64,000 nt of DNA from the NCBI RefSeq assembly GCF_014645375.1, contig NZ_BMLT01000005.1, positions 186,001 to 250,000 of the forward strand. The letters run 5' to 3'. Source of the DNA: Marinobacterium nitratireducens (lineage in GTDB: Bacteria > Pseudomonadota > Gammaproteobacteria > Pseudomonadales > Balneatricaceae). The notes under the pieces were generated by a model. The model had not been told where the DNA came from, made no database searches, and worked only from the letters and a program-made list of their open reading frames with translations. Made by a program: the position numbers and the translations under genes. Below are positions 8,796-17,344 of the stretch, piece by piece. The first letter of the stretch is position 1. The number at the start of each line of letters is the position of its first letter.

Positions 8796-9520
8796 GTAGG
8801 AGCCCACTCCGTGGGCGAACAACCGCGGTGCCAGAAAGGCTTCGCCGCGGGGCGCGGCTCCCACGAGAGCTGCCGAGTTCCGAGAACCCGTGGGAGCGGC
8901 GCCCCGCCGCGAATGACCTGCCGCGACCAAAAGGCTTCGCCGCGGGGGCGCGGCTCCCACGAGAGCTTCCGAGTTCCGAGAACCCGTAGGAGCGGCGCCC
9001 CGCCGCGAATGACCTGCCGAGGTCAAAAGGCTTCGCCGCGGGGGCGCGGCTCCCACGAGAGCTTCCGAGTTCCGAGAACCCGTGGGAGCGGCGCCCCGCC
9101 GCGAATGACCTGCCGAAGGCCAAAAGGCTTCGCCGCGGGGGCGCGGCTCCCACGAGAGCTGCCGAACTCCGAAAACCCGTGGGAGCGGCGCCCCGCCGCG
9201 AATGACCTGCCGAGGCCAAAAGGCTTCGCCGCGGGGGCGCGGCTCCCACGAGAGCTTCCGAGTTCCGAGAACCCGTGGGAGCGGCGCCCCGCCGCGAATG
9301 ACCTGCCGAGGCCAAAACGCTTCGCCGCGGGGGCGCGGCTCCCACGAGAGCTTCCGAGTTCCGAGAACCCGTAGGAGCGGCGCCCCGCCGCGAATGACCT
9401 GCCGAGGTCAAAAGGCTTCGCCGCGGGGGCGCGGCTCCCACGAGAGCTTCCGAGTTCCGAGAACCCGTGGGAGCGGCGCCTCGCCGCGAATGACCTGCCG
9501 CGACCAAAAGCTTCGCCGCG
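8796..9520. repeat. REP family 3 copy followed by a 96-bp x7 family 2 tandem array
   Basis: A family-3 REP (GTAGGAGCCCACTCCGTGGG) begins at 8796. From 8890 the unit (GTGGGAGCGGCGCCCCGCCG ... CCGCGGGGGCGCGGCTCCCA plus a 25-base spacer) repeats at 8890, 8986, 9082, 9179, 9275, 9371 and 9467. Each unit is a facing pair of family-2 REPs. The 96-base period keeps frames open, which produces long artificial translations. A variant REP containing TACCCAAACT on the opposite strand ends the array at about 9521-9550, just before the lldR-like stop. Confidence 0.9.
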
Positions 9521-9559
9521 AGGAAGTGCCCGTAAGTTTGGGTACGCGGCGCCTACGCG

Positions 9560-10255
9560 TCAGCCGTCGCAGGATTCGAGCAGGCTGCGGGTAAAGAGAA
9601 TATGCTCGGTGGCGCGTTGGCGTGCGGCCTCGGCGTCACGCTCCATCAGCGCCTGATGAATGGCGGCGTGCTGGGCGCGGATACCGTCGGGATAGCGCCC
9701 GTACTGCCTGAGGGTACGGTCGAGCACACCGTAGATGGCATTGAAGTAGCGGCTGTAGAACAGCTGGGTGAAGGAAATCAGCAGCAGGTTGTGGCTCGCC
9801 CCGGCGATCATCTGATGAAAGGTCAGGTCGGCCTTGGCCTTGGCCAGAGTGGTGATGCCCTCGCTGCGCAGGGACATGCGCCGGTACTCCTCGTCGATGC
9901 GCGCCAGTTCCCCATCGCTGGCACGAGTCGCGCAGTACCAGGCCGCCTCGCCCTCGAGCGTGGCCCGCACCTCCATCACCTGCAACTGCAGCGCCAGACT
10001 GTCGGCCGCCCCAGCCGGCATTTGGAACTGCGACTCGAGCAGGTTTCGCGCCCGGGTGCCGTCGCCCTGGCGTGTCTCGACCAGCCCCTGCAGCGCCAGC
10101 GTCCTCAGCGCCTGGCGCACCGTGGCTCGCGAAAGACCATGCTCCGCCGCCAGCTGCCGCTCGGACGGCAGCAGTGCGCCGGGCGCGATGCTGCCATCCA
10201 GCACCCGGGCGCTGAGACGCGCCGCCAGCTCTCCCGCCTTGTCTTGCCGTTCCAT
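9560..10255 (-). CDS. GntR/FCD-family regulator, LldR-like
   Basis: 231-residue transcription factor. A winged HTH of the GntR family occupies about 8-75 (LPSERQLAAEHGLSRATVRQALRTL), and an FCD ligand domain about 90-220, with metal/ligand residues in EEYRRM, FHQMIAGASHN and HAAIHQAL. It is divergent from lutABC, matching the known LldR arrangement in which lactate relieves repression. A TTGGT-N3-ACCAG operator lies directly over its own ribosome-binding region. It could sense another hydroxy- or keto-acid, but the lut context favours lactate. Confidence 0.88.
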   Translation of the reverse strand: MERQDKAGELAARLSARVLDGSIAPGALLPSERQLAAEHGLSRATVRQALRTLALQGLVETRQGDGTRARNLLESQFQMPAGAADSLALQLQVMEVRATLEGEAAWYCATRASDGELARIDEEYRRMSLRSEGITTLAKAKADLTFHQMIAGASHNLLLISFTQLFYSRYFNAIYGVLDRTLRQYGRYPDGIRAQHAAIHQALMERDAEAARQRATEHILFTRSLLESCDG

Positions 10256-10263
10256 ATCACCTC

Positions 10264-10276
10264 TTGGTCAGACCAG
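10264..10276. promoter_or_regulatory. LldR/PdhR-type operator
   Basis: TTGGTCAGACCAG matches the TNGT-N3-ACNA pattern bound by FCD regulators such as LldR and PdhR. It sits 9 bases upstream of the regulator start codon, overlapping its Shine-Dalgarno, and 80 bases upstream of lutA. It could shut off both directions. Confidence 0.7.
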
Positions 10277-10355
10277 TGCGCAGTCTAGCATTTCTTTTTA
10301 CCCGACCGGCTTCTATTGTTCTCCAGGTTAGAAACACAAGAAACAGGAATCCCCG

Positions 10356-11150
10356 ATGCACACTCCTTCTTCGCCCCGGGTCGCGCTCTTCGTCACCTGC
10401 CTGGTCGATCTGTACCGCCCCGAGATCGGTTTCGCTACCGTCAAGCTGCTGGAGCAGGCCGGCTGCGACGTCGAGGTGCCGGAAACCCAAACCTGCTGCG
10501 GCCAGCCGGCCTTCAATTCCGGCGACAACCGCAGCGCCCGGGATATCGCCATCCGCACCATCGAGGCCTTCGACGGCTATGAGTACGTGGTCGGCCCCTC
10601 GGGTTCCTGCATCGGCATGCTGCACCACTACCCGGAACTGTTCGAGACATCCGATCCCTGGCACCGGCGCGCCCAGGACCTGAAAGCGCGCGCCTTCGAG
10701 ATCAGCAGTTTCCTGGTCGACGTGGTTGGCCTGGACAACCTCGCCGCCAGTTTCCACGGCAGCGTGACCTACCATGATTCCTGTTCGGGCCTGCGGGAGC
10801 TGGGCATCAAGGCACAGCCGCGCGCCCTGCTCGCCCGGGTAGAGGGGCTGGAGCTGAAGGAGATGAAAGAGTCCGAAACCTGCTGCGGTTTCGGCGGCAC
10901 CTTCTGCGTCAAATACCCGGACATTTCCAACCGCATGGTCGGCAACAAGACCGCCAATATTGCAGCGTCCGGCGCCCGCACCCTGGTCGGCGGCGACCTG
11001 GGCTGCCTGCTGAACATGGCCGGCAAACTCAAGCGCGAGGGGCACGACGTCGAAACCCGTCACCTGGTCGAGATCCTGACCGGCTGCAGCGACACAGCGG
11101 CGATCGCGGAACCCGCCGACGACCGCACCCGTCTGGCACGGCAACTCTGA
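10356..11150 (+). CDS. lutA: Lactate utilisation protein A (Fe-S oxidoreductase, LldE)
   Basis: 264-residue cytoplasmic component of the LutABC (LldEFG) L-lactate dehydrogenase complex. Two CCG domains are visible: Cys47-Cys48 in QTCCGQPAFNSGD and Cys176-Cys177 in SETCCGFGGTFCVKYP. Extra cysteines in GPSGSCIGMLHHY and YHDSCSGLRELG complete the cluster-binding set. It is first in lutABC, 11 bases ahead of lutB. The tail after about residue 240 is less conserved. Regulation is by the divergent LldR-like protein. Confidence 0.96.
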   Translation: MHTPSSPRVALFVTCLVDLYRPEIGFATVKLLEQAGCDVEVPETQTCCGQPAFNSGDNRSARDIAIRTIEAFDGYEYVVGPSGSCIGMLHHYPELFETSDPWHRRAQDLKARAFEISSFLVDVVGLDNLAASFHGSVTYHDSCSGLRELGIKAQPRALLARVEGLELKEMKESETCCGFGGTFCVKYPDISNRMVGNKTANIAASGARTLVGGDLGCLLNMAGKLKREGHDVETRHLVEILTGCSDTAAIAEPADDRTRLARQL

Positions 11151-11161
11151 GAGGACACGAC

Positions 11162-12598
11162 ATGCAGATCAACAGCCCACGCTTCAAGGAGCGCGCGCAC
11201 CAGGCCCTCGATGACGCCAACCTGCAGCGGGCGCTCGGCAACCTCAAGGCCGGTTTCCCGCAAAAGCGAGCCCAGGCAGTGGCGTGTATGCCCGAGTTCG
11301 ACGACCTTCGCGATCAGGCCCGCGACCTCAAGAACCATATCCTCGAGCACCTGGACCTCTATCTCGAGCAGTTCGAGAGCAAGGTCGTCGAGAATGGCGG
11401 CCAGGTACACTGGTGCCGCACCGGCGACGACGCCTGCCAGACCATCCTCGACATCTGCCGCGCGGTCGACGCCAAAACCGTGACCAAGGGCAAGTCGATG
11501 GTATCGGAGGAAATCAATCTCAATGCCTTCCTCGAGGCCAACCGTATTCAGCCGGTCGAGACAGACCTTGGCGAATACATTCTGCAGCTGCGCGGCGACC
11601 ATCCCAGCCATATCATTGCTCCGGCGATCCACCTCAATCTCGAGGATGTTTCCGACGCCTTCCACCGCCACCACCGGCGACCGAAGTCCGACGACCCGGC
11701 GGTGCTGATGCGCGAGGCACGGGAGATGCTGCGCAAGCAGTTCGTCGCCGCCGATGTCGGCATCACGGGCGCCAACTTCCTGGTAGCCGAAACCGGCTCG
11801 ACCATTATCGTCACCAATGAGGGCAACGGTGACCTGACCCAGACGCTGCCGAAAACCCATATCGTCATCACCTCGATCGAGAAAGTGGTGCCGACGCTCG
11901 AGGACATGACCCTGTTCCTGCGCCTGCTGACGCGCTCGGCCACCGGCCAGGAGTTCTCCGTCTACAACACCCTGTCCACCGGGCCGCGCCGCCCGGGCGA
12001 TCTGGACGGACCGGAAAACTTCCACGTGGTGCTGGTCGACAACGGCCGCAGCGACATGATCGGCAGCCAGTTCCAGGAGATGCTGCGCTGTATACGCTGC
12101 TCCGCCTGCATGAACCACTGTCCGGTCTACGGCGCTGTTGGCGGCCACAGCTATGGCTGGGTCTACCCGGGGCCGATGGGCTCGGTGCTCACACCTCAGT
12201 TGGTCGGTATCGAGCAGGCGGCGCTGCTGCCCAATGCCTCCACCTTCTGCGGCAAGTGCGAGGAGGTCTGCCCGGTGCGCATACCGCTGCCGAAGCTGAT
12301 GCGCCACTGGCGCGAGAAGGAGTTCGAGAAGCACCTGACGCCGAGGGCAGCGCGGTACGGCCTCGGCGGCTGGAGCTTCTTCGCCCGCCGCCCCAGGCTG
12401 TACCGGCTGCTGAGTCGTGTCGCCAACAGGGCACTGCGGACGCTGGCCGGCAGCAAGGGCCGTATCCACAGACTGCCCCTGGCCGGCGGCTGGACCGACT
12501 GGCGCGATATGCCGGCGCCTAGCGGCAGAACCTTCATGCAGCAGTGGAATGAAAAAAAAGCAGGAGAAACAGCCGTGAGCCGGGAGAAAAAAGCATGA
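11162..12598 (+). CDS. lutB: Lactate utilisation protein B (Fe-S protein, LldF)
   Basis: 478-residue iron-sulfur protein of the lactate oxidation complex. The N-terminal LUD domain (about 65-295) carries GITGANFLVAETGSTIIVTNEGN. Two ferredoxin-type 4Fe-4S motifs follow: Cys310, 313, 316, 320 (CIRCSACMNHCPVYG) and Cys363, 366, 370 (CGKCEEVCPVRIP). A C-terminal segment with WTDWRDMPAP is typical of LutB. The stop overlaps the lutC start (ATGA at 12595-12598). Confidence 0.97.
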   Translation: MQINSPRFKERAHQALDDANLQRALGNLKAGFPQKRAQAVACMPEFDDLRDQARDLKNHILEHLDLYLEQFESKVVENGGQVHWCRTGDDACQTILDICRAVDAKTVTKGKSMVSEEINLNAFLEANRIQPVETDLGEYILQLRGDHPSHIIAPAIHLNLEDVSDAFHRHHRRPKSDDPAVLMREAREMLRKQFVAADVGITGANFLVAETGSTIIVTNEGNGDLTQTLPKTHIVITSIEKVVPTLEDMTLFLRLLTRSATGQEFSVYNTLSTGPRRPGDLDGPENFHVVLVDNGRSDMIGSQFQEMLRCIRCSACMNHCPVYGAVGGHSYGWVYPGPMGSVLTPQLVGIEQAALLPNASTFCGKCEEVCPVRIPLPKLMRHWREKEFEKHLTPRAARYGLGGWSFFARRPRLYRLLSRVANRALRTLAGSKGRIHRLPLAGGWTDWRDMPAPSGRTFMQQWNEKKAGETAVSREKKA

Positions 12599-13260
12599 GC
12601 AAGGCCGAAATTCTGGGCAACGTCCGCCGTGGTCTGAAGCGTGGCGAGGCCAGCGACGCACAGCGTCAGGTCGTGCGGCAGCGACTGGAGAACCGGCGCG
12701 CCAACCTGATTCCGGCACGGGCGCAGTTGCCGGTCAGCGGGCAGGTGGAACTGTTCAAGACCATGGCGCGGGAGGCCGCCGCCGACCTGATCGAGCTGAA
12801 TACGATGGACGAAGTGCCAGCCGTAGCGGCCGAGTGGCTGCGCCATCACCATATCGAGGAACTGGTCTGCGCCAATGATGAGATAGTGGCGACGCTGGAC
12901 TGGGCCGGCACTGCCGATATCCGCCGCGAAACCCGGGTCGCGCGCGCCGGCGACCTGGCAAGCCTCACCAGCTGTTTCGCCGGCATCGCCGAAACCGGCA
13001 CCCTGATGCTCTACTCGCAGCCCGAGAGCCCGACAACGCTGAACTTTCTGCCCGACAACCACCTGGTGATACTGCGCCGCTCGCAGATCGTCGGCGTCTA
13101 CGAAGACGCCTGGCAGCTGTTGCGTGACGCTACCGGCGGCAAGATGCCCCGCACCGTCAACATGATCACCGGCCCCTCGCGCAGCGCGGATATCGAGCAG
13201 AAACTGCAGATGGGCGCCCACGGCCCGCGCACGCTGGTAATTCTGTTGGTGAACGATTAA
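12595..13260 (+). CDS. lutC: Lactate utilisation protein C (LUD domain, LldG)
   Basis: 221-residue LUD-domain protein, third member of LutABC. Recognisable stretches are CFAGIAETGTLMLYSQPESPTTLNFLPDNHLVIL and the C-terminal TGPSRSADIEQKLQMGAHGPRTL, a family signature. It is coupled to lutB by the ATGA overlap. REP elements begin within 20 bases of its stop. No lactate permease gene (lldP) is nearby. Confidence 0.96.
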   Translation: MSKAEILGNVRRGLKRGEASDAQRQVVRQRLENRRANLIPARAQLPVSGQVELFKTMAREAAADLIELNTMDEVPAVAAEWLRHHHIEELVCANDEIVATLDWAGTADIRRETRVARAGDLASLTSCFAGIAETGTLMLYSQPESPTTLNFLPDNHLVILRRSQIVGVYEDAWQLLRDATGGKMPRTVNMITGPSRSADIEQKLQMGAHGPRTLVILLVND

Positions 13261-13279
13261 GCCGCTACAGACCGCAAGC

Positions 13280-13658
13280 TTCGCCGCGGGACGCGCCTCC
13301 TACGACGGGTGGCAAGTACCCGAATCCCGTGGGAGCGGCGCCCCGCCGCGAAGAGCCCCAAAACCAAAAGCTTCGCCGCGGGGGCGCGGCTTCTGCGACG
13401 AGGTGCCGGACGCCCGGATCTCGTAGGAGCGGCGTACCCAAACTCAAGGGCACTTTCCCGCCGCGAATAGCCGCCTCGACCAAAAGCTTCGCCGCGGGGG
13501 CGCGGCTCCCACGATGAGGTGCCGGACGCCCGGATCTCGTAGGAGCGGCGCCCCGCCGCGAAGAGCCCCAAAACCAAAGGCTTCGCCGCGGGGGCGCGCC
13601 TCCCACGATGAGGTGCCGGACGCCCGGATCTCGTAGGAGCGGCGCCCCGCCGCGAATA
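13280..13658. repeat. REP family 2 cluster upstream-side of RAYT 2
   Basis: Four family-2 REP pairs (GTAGGAGCGGCG / CGCCGCGAA facing TTCGCCGCGGGGGCGCGGCT) separated by GACGAGGTGCCGGACGCCCG-type spacers. One REP at about 13424-13465 has a 24-base insert beginning TACCCAAACTCAAGGG in its loop. They abut the RAYT gene at 13678. No gene is seen between lutC and the RAYT. Confidence 0.88.
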
Positions 13659-13677
13659 TGCAGTCGCGAAATCCCGA

Positions 13678-14148
13678 TCACAGCCAGATGGCATCCCAGT
13701 GCGAATAGTCACCTACCTTACTGACCAGACCCGCCCGAAGAGGGTTGGCCACGACGTAGCGTGCCAGCTGGCGCAAATCCTCTTCGGTACGAACGGCATG
13801 ATCGTGAAAGCCGGACTGCCAGACAGCACCCGAAAGCTGCAGATGCCGGTTGATGTGATGGGCGCTTGCACTTTTGACGCGCTGCATCAGACCAGACAGG
13901 GTCACCCCATCAATGAGTTGCAGCAGCCAGTGTAGATGGTCCGGCATCACGACAAATGCCAGCGTGGTGGCATTATCGCTTTCCGCACGAAGGCTTCGGA
14001 CAAGGATTCGGGCGCTCTGCAAATCTCGAAACAGCGCCTGCCTGTTTCGGGTCACGGTCGTCACCAGATAAGCGGTTCCCGGCTCCGATACCCGACCTTT
14101 GCGCAAATCCCTGCCGTGATAGGTTCGTTGTACTCTGCCCATGAACAT
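13678..14148 (-). CDS. REP-associated tyrosine transposase (RAYT 2)
   Basis: 156-residue Y1 transposase-like protein. The HUH motif is MPDHLHWLL; downstream are VWQSGFHDHAVR and the Tyr-bearing helix LRQLARYVVANPLRAGL. It differs clearly from the RAYT at 4418-4939, so it is a separate lineage. It lies between two clusters of family-2 REPs (13280-13658 and 14240-14523), the presumed cognate repeats. The start is ATG at 14146-14148, or at 14140-14142 two codons later (MGRVQRTYHG). Confidence 0.92.
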   Translation of the reverse strand: MFMGRVQRTYHGRDLRKGRVSEPGTAYLVTTVTRNRQALFRDLQSARILVRSLRAESDNATTLAFVVMPDHLHWLLQLIDGVTLSGLMQRVKSASAHHINRHLQLSGAVWQSGFHDHAVRTEEDLRQLARYVVANPLRAGLVSKVGDYSHWDAIWL

Positions 14149-14239
14149 TCATCCTTGAACGTGCATAAAGAGGTTGAGCAGGGGAATTGTAGCCGTCTAC
14201 AGGGCGACCTGCCGCAAATAGCGCTGCTCGACCAAAAGC

Positions 14240-14523
14240 TTCGCCGCGGGGGCGCAGCTCCTGCGACGGGTCCCAAGTACCCGAATCCCGTGGGAGCGGC
14301 GTCTCGCCGCGAAGAGCCCCAAAACCAAGGCTTCGCCGCGAGGGCGCGCCTCCTACGACGAGGTGCCGGACGCCCGGATCTCGTAGGAGCGGCGCCCCGC
14401 CGCGAAGAGCCCCAAAACCAAAGGCTTCGCCGCGGGGGCGCGGCTCCCACGATGAGGTGCCGGACGCCCGGATCTCGTAGGAGCGGCGTACCCAAACTCA
14501 AGGGCACTTTCTCGCCGCGAATA
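14240..14523. repeat. REP family 2 cluster on the other side of RAYT 2
   Basis: Three REP pairs of the GTAGGAGCGGCG/TTCGCCGCGGGG type. As on the other side, one REP (about 14479-14520) carries the TACCCAAACTCAAGGG loop insert. The stretch 14149-14239 shows nothing assignable. Confidence 0.85.
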
Positions 14524-14553
14524 ACTGCCCTGACCAAAAGCTTCGCCCCCGGG

Positions 14554-14985
14554 TCAGGACCCGACGATGCTGTCGCGGTTGTAGTGGAACTTCATATAGA
14601 CGATTCCCGGGGTCATCACCAGGCGCCAGGCCAGTTCCGTTTCGTCGCAGCATTCGGGATCGAAGCGACGTACCGTAAGAATCAGGGTGTCGAGCCACAG
14701 ATCGTAGAGCGCCGGCCGGATGTTGATATGATGGCGGTTGTGACTGATGGCAACGCGATCGAGGTAGTAGTCGGCGTTGTTGGAGGCATAGAAGCTCAGC
14801 AGGTGGTAGAAGGATTTCATCAGCATCGCCTGCTGGCGATCCATATCGGTGTCGTGAAATTTCTCCGCCACTTCGTCGGACGCAGCCAGGAAGGCATCGT
14901 AGAAGCCTTCGAAGAAGGCGCGCCCGTCGACTTCGTGCGAGAGTACCCGCTCGTAGCTGCGGTCGAATAGCCGTTCGGTGTCCAT
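14554..14985 (-). CDS. Single-domain globin-like protein
   Basis: 143-residue all-helical protein with the globin pattern: FFEGFYDAFLAASDEVAEKF (A-C helices), then MLMKSFYHLL (E helix), then NRHHINIRPALYDLWLDTLI, in which His85 fits the proximal heme ligand of the F helix, followed by the G and H helices. Length is normal for a bacterial single-domain globin. No reductase domain is attached. Possible roles are NO or oxygen handling or sensing; neighbours do not help. Heme binding is inferred. Confidence 0.72.
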   Translation of the reverse strand: MDTERLFDRSYERVLSHEVDGRAFFEGFYDAFLAASDEVAEKFHDTDMDRQQAMLMKSFYHLLSFYASNNADYYLDRVAISHNRHHINIRPALYDLWLDTLILTVRRFDPECCDETELAWRLVMTPGIVYMKFHYNRDSIVGS

Positions 14986-15211
14986 GTCTGCTCTCTGTTT
15001 TTATCGGTATTCTTCAGGCAGGACCAACCGCTCAACACAACAGGCTTTGCTGTTTCCCCGAATCAGGTATGGTCAGTGCCGGTTTATATGTCCTCAGTAT
15101 AGAAACCACACCGCTGCGATACCTTGCGCTGAATCAGTGGCACGGTTCAGACTGGTTTCATCGGGGAATGCAGAATAGGCTCAACCGACCTACAAGGATG
15201 CCGGCCACGAA
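14986..15211. other. Intergenic region, divergent promoters of globin and TVP38 fusion
   Basis: 226 bases without REPs. I see no clear terminator, no small ORF with a ribosome-binding site and no unambiguous promoter pair. Confidence 0.4.
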
Positions 15212-17344
15212 ATGAACAAGACCCGCCTGTTGCTGCTGCTGACGATTGCCGCGCTGATCGCGCTGTTCTTCGCCTTCGATCTGCAGCAGTACCTGAACCT
15301 GGAAGCGCTTAAACACCGCCAGGCCGAATTCGACGCCTGGTACCGGGCCCACCCGCTGACCACACCGGCGCTGTTTTTCGCCGCCTATGTACTGGTTACC
15401 GCACTGTCGCTGCCGGGCGCCGCGGTAATGACGCTGGCAGCCGGGGCCCTGTTCGGGCTCGGCACCGGGGTGGTGCTGGTGTCCTTCGCCAGCAGCCTGG
15501 GCGCGACCCTGGCATTTCTGGTCTCGCGCTACCTGTTCCACGACGCGGTGCAGTCACGCTTCGGCCATACGCTGCAATCGGTCAACCGCGGCATCGAACG
15601 CGACGGCGCCTTTTACCTGTTCACCCTGCGCCTGGTACCGCTGTTCCCCTTTTTCATCATCAACCTGGTGATGGGGCTGACGCCGCTGCGCGCCTGGACC
15701 TTCTACTGGGTCAGCCAGGTCGGCATGCTGGCGGGGACACTGGTGTACGTCAACGCCGGCACCCGCCTGGGCGAGATCGAGGGCCTCGCCGGTATACTGT
15801 CGCCGGAACTGATCGGTTCCTTCGCGCTGCTGGGCCTGTTTCCGCTGCTGGCCCGGCGACTCCTGGACGGGGTCCAGCAACGGCGCTCACTCAAGGGATT
15901 TCGCAGGCCCCGACACTTCGACTACAACCTGGTGGCCATCGGCGCCGGCGCGGGGGGCCTCGTCACCAGCTACATTGGCGCCACCGTCATGGCCCGGGTC
16001 GCGCTGATCGAGAAACACCGGATGGGGGGCGACTGCCTCAACACCGGCTGTGTGCCGAGCAAGGCCCTGATCCGCTCGGCGCAGGCCGCACGGGAGATGC
16101 GTGACACCGCGAAGCTCGGCATCGCACCGGCCGAGCCCGAGGTCGATTTCGCGGCGCTGTTCGAGAGCGTGCAAGGGGTCATCGAAAAGGTCGAGCCCCA
16201 TGACTCGGTGGAACGTTACCGCGGGCTCGGCGTCGACTGCATCGCCGGCGAGGCCCGTATAGTCTCCCCCTGGGAGATCGAGGTCGACGGCCGCGTGATC
16301 AGCAGCCGCAATATCGTCATCGCCACCGGCGCGCGGCCGTCGGTGCCGTCTATTCCCGGGCTCGACGAGGTCCCCTACCTGACCTCCGACAGTCTCTGGC
16401 AACTGCGCCAAGACCCGGGCCGCCTGCTGGTGCTCGGCGGCGGTCCGATTGGCTGCGAGCTGGGCCAGGCCTTCGCCCGGCTCGGCGCCGAGGTCACGCT
16501 GGTACAGCGACGCGACCAGCTGCTGCCGCGGGAAGACCTCGACGCCGCCGCCATCGTCGAGCAATCCCTGCGACAGGACGGCGTTCGCGTGCTCAAGGAA
16601 CACAGCGCCATCCGCTTCGAACGACGTGATAACGCCCGGGTGCTGATCTGCCAGACGCCCGGGGGCCAGACCGAACTCGCTTTCGACACCCTGTTGCTGG
16701 CGCTCGGCCGTACCCCGAACACCGAAGGGCTGGGACTCGAACAGCTGGGCCTGACGACGGACAGCCGCGGCGCGCCCCTGGTCGACGCGCACCTGCGCAC
16801 CAGTATTCCGACCGTCTATGCCGCCGGCGACGTTGTCGGGCATTACCAGTTCACCCACACCGCTGCCCATCAGGCCTGGTACGCGGCGGTCAATGCGCTG
16901 TTCGGCGCGGTGAAGCGCTTTCGTGTCGACTACAGCGTTATTCCCTGGTGCACCTTCACAGCCCCCGAGCTGGCCCGCGTCGGACTCAACGAAAAGGAGG
17001 CGGCCGAGCGCGGCATCGCCCACGAAGTCACCCGCTTCGAACTCGGCGAGCTGGACCGCGCCATCACCGACCGCCACGAGCGCGGCTTCGTCAAGGTACT
17101 GACGCCCCCCGGCAGCGACCGGATACTCGGCGCCACCATCGTCGGGGCGCACGCCGGCGACCTGCTGGCCGAGTACGTGCTGGCAATGAAGCACGGCCTG
17201 GGCCTCAACAAGATCCTCGGCACCATCCATGTCTATCCGACCCTGAGCGAAGCGAGCAAATATGCCGCCGGGGAATGGAAACGCAACCACAAGCCGGAGC
17301 GGCTGCTACGTTGGTTAAAGCGCTACCATGACTGGCGCCGCTAG
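15212..17344 (+). CDS. TVP38/TMEM64 membrane domain fused to FAD-dependent disulfide oxidoreductase
   Basis: 710-residue fusion. Residues 1-225 form a TVP38 (SNARE-associated/DedA-like) membrane domain with about six hydrophobic segments and the signatures GAAVMTLAAGALFG and FTLRLVPLFPFFIINLVMG. From about 236 on is a class-I pyridine nucleotide-disulfide oxidoreductase: FAD site AIGAGAGGL, redox-active Cys275 and Cys280 in GGDCLNTGCVPSKAL, NAD(P) site LGGGPIGCELGQAFARLG, second FAD motif VYAAGDV and dimerisation domain ending HVYPTLSE. Such fusions are recurrent in proteobacteria; the substrate is unknown. The stop codon TAG is the first triplet of the foldback element beginning at 17342. 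Confidence 0.93.
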   Translation: MNKTRLLLLLTIAALIALFFAFDLQQYLNLEALKHRQAEFDAWYRAHPLTTPALFFAAYVLVTALSLPGAAVMTLAAGALFGLGTGVVLVSFASSLGATLAFLVSRYLFHDAVQSRFGHTLQSVNRGIERDGAFYLFTLRLVPLFPFFIINLVMGLTPLRAWTFYWVSQVGMLAGTLVYVNAGTRLGEIEGLAGILSPELIGSFALLGLFPLLARRLLDGVQQRRSLKGFRRPRHFDYNLVAIGAGAGGLVTSYIGATVMARVALIEKHRMGGDCLNTGCVPSKALIRSAQAAREMRDTAKLGIAPAEPEVDFAALFESVQGVIEKVEPHDSVERYRGLGVDCIAGEARIVSPWEIEVDGRVISSRNIVIATGARPSVPSIPGLDEVPYLTSDSLWQLRQDPGRLLVLGGGPIGCELGQAFARLGAEVTLVQRRDQLLPREDLDAAAIVEQSLRQDGVRVLKEHSAIRFERRDNARVLICQTPGGQTELAFDTLLLALGRTPNTEGLGLEQLGLTTDSRGAPLVDAHLRTSIPTVYAAGDVVGHYQFTHTAAHQAWYAAVNALFGAVKRFRVDYSVIPWCTFTAPELARVGLNEKEAAERGIAHEVTRFELGELDRAITDRHERGFVKVLTPPGSDRILGATIVGAHAGDLLAEYVLAMKHGLGLNKILGTIHVYPTLSEASKYAAGEWKRNHKPERLLRWLKRYHDWRR

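Noticed and set aside
8686-9507. Long open frame with a 32-residue repeat (GHSRRGAAPTG-type)
   Set aside because: It is the translation of the 96-bp REP array; the period is divisible by three so no stops arise. No ribosome-binding site or recognisable domain.
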